DNA of 64,000 nucleotides from Tetrahymena elliotti 4EA (Eukaryota > Ciliophora > Oligohymenophorea > Hymenostomatida > Tetrahymenidae), in contig JH720320.1 in assembly GCA_000231825.2 (NCBI GenBank), positions 871,554-935,553 of the forward strand. Reading direction: 5' to 3'. The notes under the pieces were generated by a model. That model did no database searches. It saw only the letters and a program-made list of their open reading frames with translations, and had not been told where the DNA came from. Positions 22,876-34,834 of this stretch are shown here, in pieces. The position numbers were made by a program, and so were the translations under genes. The number at the start of each line of letters is the position of its first letter. The first letter of the stretch is position 1.

Positions 22876-25496
22876 TCATAAATTACTCTCTATTATTTTT
22901 AAATTAATTTTTTATTTATCTTCATCTTTGATGGAATCTGCTTTTTAAATAAATATAACAATACAAGTTATATCATCCCTTGAGAGACTTTCCTTTATTC
23001 AATAAATTAATTTTAAAAACTATAAAATAATTTATGTTAATTTACTCTTTTCCATGCATTAGATGCTTCAATAACTAATCTTTCAGCAGCCAAATCAACT
23101 TAACCTTTCTCATAGTATTACTATACTATCTTAACTGCATCTTAATTGGATAAATATTCCCAAAGCCCATCTGAAGCTACAATAATAAACTAATCATCTT
23201 CATTAATCTCAGACTCAAGAATTTCTTATTAAATATTAAATAATTTTTCTCTAAGATAATATTTCTTCTAATTTTACCTGGCTCACAGTTTACTCCAGCC
23301 TGAATTCCCACCTTATCACCAAAGCTTCTAGTCATAGCTAGACCTGGAATATCTAAAGAGCTCATCCAAACTCTTAATGGTCCAATAGGATTTCCATAAT
23401 GATCTATTTAAATAGTAAAACAATTAAATAAAATTAATAAATATTAAATTGAATTAAATACCTTTTTGACTTTATACCCTACCTCCACTTTAAATTATTC
23501 TTTATTTTTCTCTATCAAAGCATGGTTTATGGTCTATAGAAAGAGGAATAGCTTATATTTCATTTACATTTTTTTTCCTTGCTAAAACAGCTCTTGAATC
23601 TCCAACATTTGCACAAATAATATTTTTACCATATATAAATACACTTACTAAAGTAGATCCACTAATTAACAATTTTTTTTGTTTAAGTATTAGTTTTAAT
23701 TTTAATAATTACCTGAGATTTGAGTCTACCTCAGACTTTAAAATATCTGAGTTCACAGTGTAAAATGCCTACTAGATACAGTTTTTAAAGTCTTGTATAT
23801 CCAAATCTTTAAGAAATTCATTATCTGTTGATTAGGCTTTTTCTACTTTTTCATTTTCTACTTTGTTTGCTTGCTATTTTTTTTTTGCTATTTTCAGGTA
23901 TTTAAGAAAATGTTTGTGAAGATTTTTTCTAATCATTCCTGAAATCAAATGCCCATTAACACCTTTTACCAATATTAAATAAATTACATATGTTACTAAA
24001 AATTTCTAAATTTATTTTCCCTAAAATATATTTAAAATGTAAGGGTTTAATAATATGAATTTTATTTAACTTATATAAGGGATTGAAAAATTACACTCTT
24101 AATCTGTGAATTGACTTAAAATTGTTTTAATCATTCATCATAATAAATCATAAATTTAATTTACCATGTCCATCACAAACAGCAAATAAGGAGATTCCAT
24201 TTTCTCCTAATTGTTTAGGATAAATAATTGGGCTATCTTGATTTATTTTTGGATTTTTGTCATAAGTGCAACCTGCTTTTGTTTTGCATGAAAACTTAAA
24301 TCTTCTATCAATTGATTCCTTTTAAGATAATATTATCATTAATAAAGATATTATAAATGAAGACATATTTTACATTAAATTTTTTAATAGCTAATTATTG
24401 ATTAGATATCTCTCTTTACTATTGTTATTCTATTTTGCTAGATAAATAAGGGATTGATAGCTTTTCCTTACGAATTTAAAAAATAGAAGAATTATTTTGC
24501 AATATAGATTGGTTTTATATAGATGTTTCATTATTTAGTAGTTTTAGTTATAATAGTGACCTATATTTATCAGAAACAGGCTTTTAATTAGGAATAATTT
24601 TTTCTGTGTTTTCCTAACCTTGTTCAGTTAGCAAGTAATCTGATAGCTTTTTATGAGGTTTTTGCTAGATTTTATTTAAATGCTTAGTTTTTTAGTATTG
24701 CTAAAAATATGGATTATAATCAAAAGCTTCATTAGTAATATACTTGTTATTCTTTTATTAATGGTTGTTATTAGGTGGTAGATAATTTGAAACTTAGTAA
24801 TCTGAAAGTTTCTTTAATTTTGGAAGACTTTGAGATCCATTTAAAGATAAATCACCTAATTGATCATGTTAATAACAAAATTTTAAAAACCAAATAAGCA
24901 AGCAAACAAATAAACTATTTATATAATTTAATTCAAAAACTAAAATGTAATATTTTATTTCTACTTTTTCTTTGAGAGTTAAAGTTTTATAAAGGAACTA
25001 CAGATTTTTTCTTATTTAAATACTCAATCTAAGGAAAATTTAGATATTATCTATTAGGACTAAGAGATGTTGCTTTTAATTCATCTTAAATTTAAGAGTT
25101 TTAATTGCGGTTATCTTCTTTCAATTTTAAGAAAGATGATCTAGGATTTCTGGTATTTTAAAATATATTTCATCGAATGTATTTATTTAAATAAAATTTC
25201 TATTTTACATTTTCAGAGATATAGCTTTGTTCCTCTCAGTAATCTATTAACTGTCTAAATTCTCTTAATCTTCATTTTCATAATAAAAGTGAATTTAATT
25301 TTAGAAAACGAAAAAATTGGAGATTAATTTGCTACAACTAAAATTAACTTTTACTTGAATTTGAATACTGCATATTTATTTAAAGGTCACTAACTTAAGA
25401 GCTATTTTTCTTAGAGATATTTGCTGCTTAGTTGATACCTTAAATATTTTCAATTTGATAATCTTCTGAATGAATTGTTTGAATTGGCTACAACAT
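22876..25496 (-). CDS. PP2C-family (PPM) protein phosphatase, ten exons
   Basis: Exons, 5' to 3' on the minus strand: 25355-25496, 25209-25269, 24965-25149, 24374-24855, 24165-24318, 23713-23962, 23462-23661, 23278-23403, 23046-23224 and 22876-22992. They total 1896 bases, 631 aa, and every junction keeps frame. The N-terminal half is a Q/N-rich unrecognised extension. The catalytic domain shows FAVCDGHGVNGHLIS, GSTLVSVFI, CANVGDSRAVLA, LSIDHKPC, RIIQSGGRV, GLAMTRSFGDKVG, VASDGLWEYL and SRDDITCIVIFI, so the metal-binding Asp residues (DGHG, SDG, DD) are all present and it should be an active Mg/Mn-dependent Ser/Thr phosphatase. A tempting ATG at 24366 (MSSFIISLL) lies in what I infer to be an intron, because a phase-0 splice joins the upstream exon directly to ESIDRRFKFSCKTKAGC. 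Confidence 0.92.
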
Positions 25497-26251
25497 TATT
25501 TATCACTTTTAAAGTTATCTTAGTATTTATTAATCTGCTTATATTATAATTTGTTTTAATCAACGGATTTGTAATTAATTATGAATTTTATTTCCGCCTA
25601 CTATTTAATTTGTAATATATTTATTACATTCTCAAGCAATTAGGATAATCAAATAAATAGTTGAATTGTTATGGCCAATTTTTACAGCATTATTTATTGT
25701 ATAAACATTTTTATTCAATAATTTCATATACTACTACAATGTAATTCTTAAACATTTAAAAAAGTTTTGTAAACTTATGATAGAAAATGAATCCTAATAA
25801 TTTTAAAGCCAAGGGAGAGAACATTTATGGGATAAATCTTAATTAATGAAAGTTGATGGTATATAAGATTGAAGATAATAAAGACTAAGTGGAGATGAAT
25901 GATATGAAGTTAATTAAAATATGATTAATAGTATAAGTATATAATAAATAAAATATAAATTTGGTTACTATTTAAATTAGATGAATATAATTTATTTATT
26001 TATTTTATTTTTTATAATATGCTCTTGATTTTAACCTAAGACAATTTATTATTTTTAGTGAGTTATTTGATAATTTATTGATGTTATGTAGTTAGGTAAG
26101 TAGGTAGGTGGGTAGATAGGTTGGTTGGTTTATTTTAAGATTCTTTATTAATTATAAAAAATTAGTATTTTTGTAGTGTTAATTGATTTAAACTAAAATC
26201 ATTTCTTTCATGGCTTAAAAACCTCATTAATATGCTTAGAATTATTAATTA
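25497..26251. other. Intergenic with GGTA/GGTT microsatellite
   Basis: Upstream of the PP2C gene and downstream of the ankyrin kinase gene. It holds a G-rich microsatellite at about 26091-26133. No exon seen. Confidence 0.5.
26091..26133. repeat. GGTA/GGTT simple repeat
   Basis: Tetranucleotide tract of GGTA, GGTG, GATA and GGTT units. It is one of the few G-rich stretches in the window. GGTTGGTTTA at 26123-26132 is the reverse complement of the ten-base core of the Tetrahymena chromosome breakage sequence, but the remaining five bases do not match. Confidence 0.8.
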
Positions 26252-28974
26252 TCATTTTTTAAGAGTTGGACTTTAAGCTGTATAATTTTTTATGTTGAAG
26301 TCCCAAGAATTTACAAAATTAGGTTCATTGTTTCCTTCCTTTTATTACTCCTGAGATATAGTTACTTTAATTAGGTTTTCTTCTTTTCCTTCTAGTGAAA
26401 CAGGAGGCTTTTTAGGTACAGGAGGAAGTAGTTTTCTTTTATAAAAAGAATAAATGCTTTAATGGTATAATAATAAATAAATTTACCTATTATATACTTC
26501 TTCCCAATTTACATCTTTAAAGAAAGCATGGCTTTTTACTTCATCTGCTCCTTTTGATCCAAGTCTTTATATGGGGTCTTTAGAGAGGAGCTTTATTAAA
26601 ATTAAAATTAAAATTAAAAAATAAATTTCTTGATATTTTTATTACTCCTTTTAGCAAGCTTTTGGCAGCATCAGAAGCTTACTTAGGCATCTTAAGGGGA
26701 GCATTACGTATATTATCAAATAACTTTTATTTATTGTCACTATAATAAGGTGGCATTCCTTCAAGTAATTCATACATCAATACACCTAATAAATACCAAT
26801 CTAAGCTTTATGTGTGTCCAGTCTTATTTAACATTTCAGGAGGAAGATAGGCTAATGAGCCACAAAAAGATTTTGTAATATCTCCTCTTTGCATTCCTTA
26901 TTTAGCTAAACCAAAATCGGTAATGCAAGCATGTCCATCTTTATCTAAGACAACATTTGATGGTTTTAAATCTCTAAAAACTATATTATTTTTATGAAGA
27001 GCTTCAAGGGCAAGCACTATTTCACAAATATATATTTTTGTAATTTGTTCAGGGATTCTGCCTTTACGGAAGAGCAAATTATCTAAATCGCCACTTTTAT
27101 TTATTTATTAAATTAATTTTTTATATTGTTTATATAAAAATAATAGAATTACCCTGGGCAATAATCCATGACAAGATAAAGCTTATTCTTTGTTTAAAAG
27201 GCATATTTAAGAGATACTATAAAGGGATGTTGCATAACACTCAAGACGTTTCTCTCTGTTAATGCATATTTTAATATATTTTTTCCTAAAATTCTTTCCT
27301 TTTAAAGCACTTTCATTGCAAAAAATAGTTTGTCTTCTTTCTTTTATACTAAAAATACTTAACCGAAAGCACCTTTTCCCAAAGTTTCTATGATTGTAAA
27401 ATCATTAGGACCTACAGAACTTTTCAACGAAGATTCCTGTTAGACTTCGACTTACCTAAATTGGAGTTAATTTTTTGCTAATTTCTTAAAATGCTCTACA
27501 ATAACTGCCCCTTGAGAGGGTTTTTCTTCTTTGTGATTCTTTATTTTTTAAAACAATTAAATATAAGCAACAAAAAAATATATTGTTATTTACTTCACTA
27601 GGCTTGATTATAGAATTATGATCAAAGTTTCTAGTAAGTCTTAATAACTTTGTAACATGATCTTGTCTACTATTTCTCATAATATTATTGTTAAAGAATG
27701 TACGATTATACATGTCTTTTCTGATTAAATTTTCTGCTTGTATTCCTTTTTCAGCTGCTTTTTAAGAGATAATCTAGTATATGTCAAAATTTTACAGTTC
27801 TTCACATGGAGTATTTCCAATATGATTTTTAATTGTCATATCAACATCGTAATTAAGCAGAAGTTCTACAATTTTAATGAATCCGTATTTGCATGCATAA
27901 TGTAAAGGAGTGTTAAATTCTTTATCTTACTCATTAATAAACGAAGAGTCTTTTTCTAAAATAATTTTAATGCATTCATGACTACCTCTTATACTTCCTA
28001 AATGTAAAACTGTATAATCAAAGGATGTTTTTGCTTTAAGATCTGCTCCCTTAGAAATTAAATACTGAACTATATCGGCATGTCCTTCATTACATGCATA
28101 GTGAATGGGAGTCCATTCATCATGCCATCTAAAAATAAAATAAAATTTTAAAAATAATTTTTATATTTTTTAAATTTTAAAATGAATTTCTTTATTTTTT
28201 TTGGTTTATTTATTTGTTAAATGCTGAGAATTCAATTTCTAAATTCTTTTTGATTAAATCTTTTATAAGATCAATGCTTCCTAGCCTTAAATATCTTTCA
28301 TTAAAATTTTGGAAAAATTCTATCCAAAGTATATAAAATGCTAAGTTAATACTTTTGGTAAATTAAAATCTTAAGACATTATTATTGTTTTAACCATTTA
28401 AATAATTTTAATTACTTAATATCTGCAGTAAATGGAAGATTCTACTTATCAAGTATCTCCTTAAGACCTATTAAATCACCCATTTATACACAATCAAAAA
28501 AATCTTCCTTCAACCTTTTTATCTACCTCCTATAAATAATTTAAAATAGATTTGAGATAGATATTTATTAAACTTAAATAATCAAAAGAGCATAATATAG
28601 TTTAATAATTCCATGTTAAAAGCTATATAATCCTATTTATTACATACAATTATCTTTTAATTTTACTAATTAAATATTTTTAAAAAGATTCTTGAAAATG
28701 AGAAATACCAGTAATCATTCCACGCCTTTGTTTACACTTATTCCGCTACTGGAGTAATAACATCATACTTAGAGTTAATTTCTTCTATCTTCTTTTCTTC
28801 TCTTGCATCATATGATACACCGTTATCAAGATCCTTGATCATAAATGAATTAAGATTATCATAATCATCTAAAAACTAGTCAGCCCCTTATTTACTATTT
28901 CCTAAAGAAACTGGAGAATTGTCACTTTAAGGAAAATGTATAATATCTTTTGTGCTTATTTCACTATTACTCAT
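26252..28974 (-). CDS. Ankyrin-repeat AGC-family protein kinase
   Basis: Eight exons on the minus strand: 28709-28974, 28416-28529, 28214-28369, 27594-28128, 27153-27538, 26646-27093, 26487-26590 and 26252-26435; 2193 bases, 730 aa, all phases consistent. After an acidic N-terminus come ankyrin-type repeats (GDLIGLKEILDKQNLPF, LGSIDLIKDLIKKN, WTPIHYACNEGHADIVQYL, NTPLHYACKYGFIKIVELL). The kinase domain follows: LGKGAFGQVFLVQ, FFAMKVL, VFRDLKPSNVVLD, TDFGLAKQG, SFCGSLAYLPPEML, LDWYLLGVLMYELLEG. The AGC tail reads FFKDVNWEEVYNRKLLPPV. Phe in place of His in HRD and PPE in place of APE occur in AGC-type kinases. Ankyrin repeats probably set partner or membrane targeting. Intron 28129-28213 has AT instead of GT at its donor. 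Confidence 0.9.
28129..28213 (-). other. Apparent AT-AG intron in ankyrin kinase gene
   Basis: Joining 28214 to 28128 restores one ankyrin repeat (FSAFNK then WHDEWTPIHYACNEGH) in exact phase. The removed 85 bases begin ATAAATAAAC and end TTTTTAG on the minus strand. There is no GT or GC dinucleotide on the minus strand within the 85 bases that could serve as donor. A canonical donor would need just one base change (GTAAATAAAC). Confidence 0.6.
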
Positions 28975-30211
28975 TTATGTTATTGTCTAATAAATTGTAC
29001 TAAATTTTTATTTGCTTAGTTAGTATGCTAGTTAGACAGTCTAAAATCAATCAATCAAACAAACAAACAAAATCCTCCTTTTATAAAAATATTTATATAT
29101 TTCTTGATTTGATTCTTAGATTTTTAATTATTTTTTGATTAATAGATAAACCTTTCTTGCAAAATTCTTTCTTTTATTAATAATTAATAGATTAGTTAGT
29201 TTGTTAATTAGTTAGCTTGTTAGATAGATTGATAAGCAATATTAATGAAAGATTGTTTCAACCAAATTTTTAGTTTTTTATTAACCATGGCCATGATCAA
29301 ATAAATTACTTATTTTGTCAAGAAGTAGCCATCAATCAAATTATTAATCTAATAAATTTAATTACCAGTTTTCTTCTGCAAAGTCTCTAACTAAATGTTA
29401 ATCTAAATTTCTCATTTATATCTGATCACTAATAACTCATTTTTTGATAATTTTCTCAAATTTTTTCTGTTGTATTCATAAGCTTCAAGCAAATTTTTCA
29501 TACCAAACATATCAATTTAATAAAATTATTAAAATATAAATAATCTAACCCTATTTAGAAATGTAAAGTTTTAATTACACTAGGATATTTTAAAAATATA
29601 CATTTCTTAATAATCCTCTCATTGAAGAAAATATTGTACCATATTTTTACTATTAAACTGATTGAAGGATAAAATTGAAAATAATAAAATCAAATTAATA
29701 AAATTATTGTGGATAAAATCTAAAAAAATTCTTCAAAAGAAGGAAATATTAGAAGATTAAAAATTATATTTGAGAAAATAGAAACACAATATATTTTAGC
29801 TTTGAATATTTTAATTTGTTATCTTTGGCTGACAATATAAGAAATGAAATGAAAGATGTTAATAAAATATAATGCTAAAATTTAATTCATTTTTGTTAGA
29901 TTACAGATGTATTTTTAAAAAATAACATAGAATGATGATTGTGATTTATTGTAATTTTTCGAAATGAATTCTTTTATAAATAAAAATATTATCTTCAACC
30001 CATCTATATGCATAATTTTACAAATATTTTTTAAAGTGAGTCATTTATTTTACTCTTAAAATATCTTTCTTTTCGATTCGTTCAATTTCTTTTTTACAGC
30101 TAATTATTAGATGCATTAAAATAAATATGATTTGTTGATTTAATTTATGTCTATTTTTAAATAAACTCTTTCTTATAAAAACTAATTGGTTACAATTGTC
30201 TTTTTAGTATT
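28975..30211. other. Intergenic with microsatellite and one broken small frame
   Basis: CAAT/CAAA tetranucleotide repeats at about 29047-29071 and TTAG/TTAT repeats near 29196-29230. The only peptide of interest is the broken frame at 29366-29510 (own entry). The rest is AT-rich without exons. Confidence 0.4.
29366..29510 (-). pseudogene. Small broken or misread frame
   Basis: The minus strand from ATG 29510 reads MFGMKNLLEAYEYNRKN and LRKLSKNELL before a TGA. One base out of phase, the text continues SDQIQMRNLDQHLVRDFAEE, then NW, up to a GTAATT donor at 29365. The two halves look like one small charged helical protein split by a single-base frameshift. It may be a pseudogene, a sequence error, or the start of a gene whose later exons I cannot find. 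No family recognised. Confidence 0.3.
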
Positions 30212-32524
30212 TCAATTTTCTTAGCTTTGAATTTCTTCTTTTATAAATTAATTTTATTGATTACTACTTTATTAATCCTGGCTTGATTTTACTTAATAAT
30301 CATTTCTTTCATTTATATTTTTTCCATTCTACTTTTAATCTGTATTTTTATTATCCTAAATTTGACCATTTTCATTATATTAAATGTTAGAGATAGAATT
30401 CTTCTTCTTTTTCTACTTTTAAGCTGATTACTTTCTAATTTATTCTTCATTTTCTTATTTTTGATTCTTCATGTATTACTAAATAGTAAACCCTGTCCAA
30501 GTTCCACTTAGACTTTCTTCTGCATCAATATTATATCCATAAAAGCTTTCTCTAAAGAATTCTTCATTAAGCTCAAATTATTAAATAGTAAGTGGCTCTT
30601 ACTTAACCTTTAGCTTAGTTTCTTTTATTTCATTTGTTGTTGGAATTTTATTTTTATTTGTAACCTTTTTGCTAACTTTTTAATTTATTTATTAACCACT
30701 ATGATTACTTTTAGTTTGAGGATTAAAAGTTGGGCTAAGTTTTTCATTTTATTTCTATTCAAAAAATAAGGGTTTTTTACTTTATTTATTCAAGTTAGTA
30801 TTTTCATCATCTTAACTTTATTCATTAGCCTTTTAATATTCTATCTAATTTTATTAAGATATATGGTTGGTGAACTCATTAAGTTTATTTTTACTTTAAT
30901 TTTGATTTCGCTAAGTAGAGCTGTTGCCTGTTTAATCACTGTCTTTTCTTTTATTATATTTTTGTAAGTTCAACTACTGCTCTTTTAGATTTATTTCTAT
31001 ATATTCCGATTTATAATTGCTTTAGTATTTATTTATTAATGCCTAATCCTTGAATTAATCTCTATTTATTTAAGAACTATCTTGCTAACTAATCATCTTA
31101 TCATTTGAGTGTGTTTATTTGTTCCCTTGAAAAGAATTATCAATATTTAATTAATTTCCTTTTTAAGATGAAGATTCTTGTGATTTATTAAAGTTATGGC
31201 TATTTTATTAATCGTTATTATTATTATTTGTTTGGTTTAAAAAGATTTTTATATTTTTATTCTTACTTAAGCCTGTAGTATTTGTTTATAAATTTTATTT
31301 TTATTAGGGTAGTAGTTATTCATTTAGTTAAATATCCATGTTTTACAGATTAAGATTATTTTATTGTGACTATAAGTTTTAATTACTCTAATTTTAACTA
31401 TTTGATACTAATTTTTGGAGCTAGGTATTCTATTATAACTAATTTTAAACATTTTAGCAATTGATTTACTAATTTTCAATAAATAAATCTATTCCTGATT
31501 TTTCTTGTAATTTATTCTATTTGTAGGGTGGGATATTTATTTGACTATTTGTTTTGTTTGTTTAATTACATGGATTACTTAATGCATCATTCGCAGGTAT
31601 TTTTGGCAAAAGATGCTTATTTGGTAGACTTATTTAGCTAATTTATTTGGTCAAGGCTTGCAATTTAGCTTGTGAATCCATAGGACTTAAAAAATTGGAA
31701 TTTTATATTTTATTTGTTGAATTGCTTGGAGGTATTTTTTTTAGTGCTAAGCCTTCTTTAGCTGAAAGAGGTGTTTGCTTTATGGTAGTTAGCTTTTAGC
31801 CATCTATTAAAAATCCACTCAAGAATCCATTTTCATCATTTTATATTTTGTGCTCCCCCTTCCTATTTTTCTCGTTTTCTTCGAAACTTATCTAAAGGTT
31901 TTACTATAATTCTAATTAATTTGATGATCCTTTATGTGAGCTTGAAGGTTTTTTGTTTTAAATTTATAAATTTTTAAGAGATTAGTGCTAGTTGCTTTAT
32001 ATCTATTTGCTCATGCTTCTAGATGTTGTATTTACTGATTGATAAATCTAGTTTTTAGAAATTTATTCATCATTATCTAATTATTTTAGATGAGTTTATG
32101 GTTTTCTTAAATATGGCTTGACTACTTATTGATTGTTTATCTGATATTTATTTTAATTAAGCTAAGGTATTAATGTAGGTGGTGTTTCTTATGTATATAA
32201 TTCATAATTTGAGGGCATTTTGCTATATTTAACTACAATCTTATTGTCCTTACTTTATGGGGTTTTGCTATGAATCTATGTAGTGTATTCGTAATTAACT
32301 TCATTATTAGAACTGCGAGCTTCTTAGAGATTAGAATGCTATTTTTTGAAATTTTAATTTTGATTTTAGAGAGATGCAGTAATTATTTTATTCTAAATAG
32401 CAGCATATTTCTCTTAAGTATTTGCTTTTTCTAATTTAATTGCCTATACTTCTAAATTTAAAAAGTTATCCTACTTAAGCTAATCTTTCTTTTAAACGCT
32501 AGGAGGTAACAATTTACCTTTCAT
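30212..32524 (-). CDS. 770-aa Gln/Asn-rich protein
   Basis: One exon, ATG 32524 to TGA 30212-30214, 771 codons without a TGA, far longer than expected by chance here. It starts MKGKLLPPSVQKKDQLKQDN. Composition is dominated by Gln, Asn, Lys and Ser, with long stretches made mostly of TAA/TAG-encoded Gln. A less biased block near residues 245-275 (DENGFLSGFLIDGQKLTT) and another at about 645-670 (ELNEEFFRESFYGYNIDAEE, LSGTWTGF) may be short conserved motifs. The C-terminus is Lys-rich (QKQKKKKNS). No family recognised. A fragment of this gene is duplicated and decayed at 9352-9515. Prion-like composition could mean a condensate or RNA-granule protein, which is speculation. Confidence 0.75.
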
Positions 32525-34834
32525 TTTATCTTAGAAGAAAAGGTAAAAAAATATCTTACTTCTATATTTTAAATATTTACTAAAAATTTCGTAATTGGAT
32601 TTATATAACTATAACTAATATCCACTTAATTACTAACAAAAAACTCATTATTAAATCAATCGCTATCTATAATTTAGCATTTAAAAAATGAAAAGCTAAA
32701 TGCTATAAAAAACTCAAAAATGGTAATTGAAGAAAAGTAGGTAAATAAATTAAAATTCATACTATTTTATCAAATGAAATTTATGGATTTCTATTAGAAT
32801 TCCAGATAATTTAAGAAAAGTCATAATAATTTAATTGAATTGTAAATTATACTTTTATTTTCAATAAATTAATGTATAAACCATAGTAACCAACTATTTC
32901 AAAGAATAAAAATTATTTTTGAGATATTTGGGTATAATTCTTTAGGGTTATTTTTAAGAAATAAATTGATAAAATATATCAACGTTTTCAAATTATTTGA
33001 GTGATATTAGAAAAATAGAAATCCTTTTTAAATTTAAGCAAAAATCCAAACAGAGATAAATCTCCTAACAAAAATACTGTTTTAAATAAAAAATCCTGGC
33101 TTAATCAATCTTATTTGAAACTATAAAATTTGTAAATAAATAATATGTAATCAATGAAATTAAAAGAAGATCTGCCTATTGATATATTTTTATCAACTCT
33201 TGTAATATTCTAATGTAAACTAATAACTTGCGATTTCCAAATTAATTCGAAATTTATTATTTTGCCAAAAGATTGTTAAAAAATATGAAAACTCTATTTT
33301 CAAAAATACTAATTAAAAACTATTGATAGTGATTAAATAGATTCTTCTTATTTTTTATATTTTTATTTTTTTAATAATAAAAGTTTTTCAAATTGATTTT
33401 ACTTTCATAGCTTTTTTTCGTTTTGAAAAAGGGAATCTATCAATACATATACGGTGGTGATTAAGATCGAAAATAAATATTTCGATTTGAGTAATCAAGT
33501 CTATATTATTTTGCAATCTAATAATTTAGAAATTGTTTTGGTTAATCCCCTAATTTATAAAAATATTATTTCTTTTATTACTTTTTTTTTTAAATATTAC
33601 TTTAATAAATATTCTTTTTGGTTATGTAATAAATCTATGACAATAATTTTAAGAATAAATGCTAAATCTTATACTAGTTAAGGATATATTTTTAATTATC
33701 CAAAAATTAATCTCTCATAAAAAGAGGGTTTTAGATATTTACATCTTGAAAAAATTTTAATTTTGTCAGTAATAGAGTAATAGGAGATACGGTTCTATGA
33801 AAAATATTCATTCAAGTTTTAAAAAAATTTTGCAAAGTTCTTATTTATTATAAACCAAAAGGAAATGAAATAATGAAATCAGAGAAGCATATAAAAAAAG
33901 AGAGAAGTGTTAATTAATTAATATCAAATTTAAAGGAAATAAACAAATAAATAAATAATACAAATTATCTCTTTCAAAAAACAAAAAGCTTATAAAAGGA
34001 AAAATAAAAATAATAAATTGAATTGATTGATTTATATTTAATATATTAGTGAAATCAGTAATAAGTAAAAAATACTATACGCAAATAAATTGCAGGCCTT
34101 TATAAGCAAGGAAATAAAAAAAGTAGACTCAAAAATTACCTCATCTTCATCTTTAAATTTTCTTGTAAATATTATTTTAAGTGTTTTTATTTGAGAAATT
34201 GCTGAATGTTTGAGTCATTTTTTAGTGCAATTGTTGTTATTTCTTAAATGATTATAGGTACTTAGAAAGTTATGGAATAATCCATAAAATGTAAAATAGC
34301 AAAACAAGCAAGGTAGAGATAGAAAGCTGCCATAACCTTCATAGAAATAAAAAAATAAACTCATAAGTACTTTATCTTTTAAAATAATGAGAATATAAAA
34401 GAAAGATAGACTTTTTTAAGAGATTTGAAACATGCTTTAGTCATAGATTTCATTTTCTATCAAACAAAATTTTGGGCTATTTTGAGTATACATGCATAAA
34501 GGCAATAAATAAGTCTTAATTTTTTGTCACCTTCTTTGATTGTAAATGTCAAAGTTTTTAATTAAGTTAAAAAATAATTGGTAAATGAATTAATAAGATT
34601 AATTAAATAGAAGAGAACATTGTTTACCATAAATAAATACTAAGAAACAAGAATTATCAACAAAAATAAAAAACAAACAAACAAACAAAGAAGATTGATT
34701 ATCAGCAATAATAATAGTTTAAGAAATCAAGCAAAGCAAGCAATTTCATAATATTTTTGACTGAAAAAACAGAGCAAAAAAAAATTAACAAAACAAATAA
34801 ATAAACAAATAATTATTTTAATAGATTAAGCCCA
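32525..34834. other. 2.3-kb intergenic region between divergent genes
   Basis: Between the 5' ends of the Q/N-rich gene (-) and the phosphatase gene (+), so it holds both promoters. Frames are short and the composition uniformly AT-rich. An AAAC tetranucleotide run lies at about 34671-34689. Nothing else recognised. Confidence 0.45.

Noticed and set aside
24312..24366. ATG at 24366 (MSSFIISLLMIILSQ) as the PP2C start
   Set aside because: The same bases form a good GT..AG intron (24319-24373) that joins the long upstream coding frame to the phosphatase domain in phase 0.
26123..26132. GGTTGGTTTA, complement of the ten-base core of the Tetrahymena chromosome breakage sequence
   Set aside because: The full 15-base element (TAAACCAACCTCTTT) is not present; the match lies in a GGTT microsatellite and is best explained by it. 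No telomeric repeat is nearby.
32050..32120. Apparent frameshift in the 770-aa Q/N-rich gene
   Set aside because: A recount of the A-run at about 32104 shows the frame is continuous from 32524 to 30212.
33454..33681. Plus-strand 75-aa ORF
   Set aside because: Composition is that of random AT-rich DNA, with no conserved motif or neighbouring exon.
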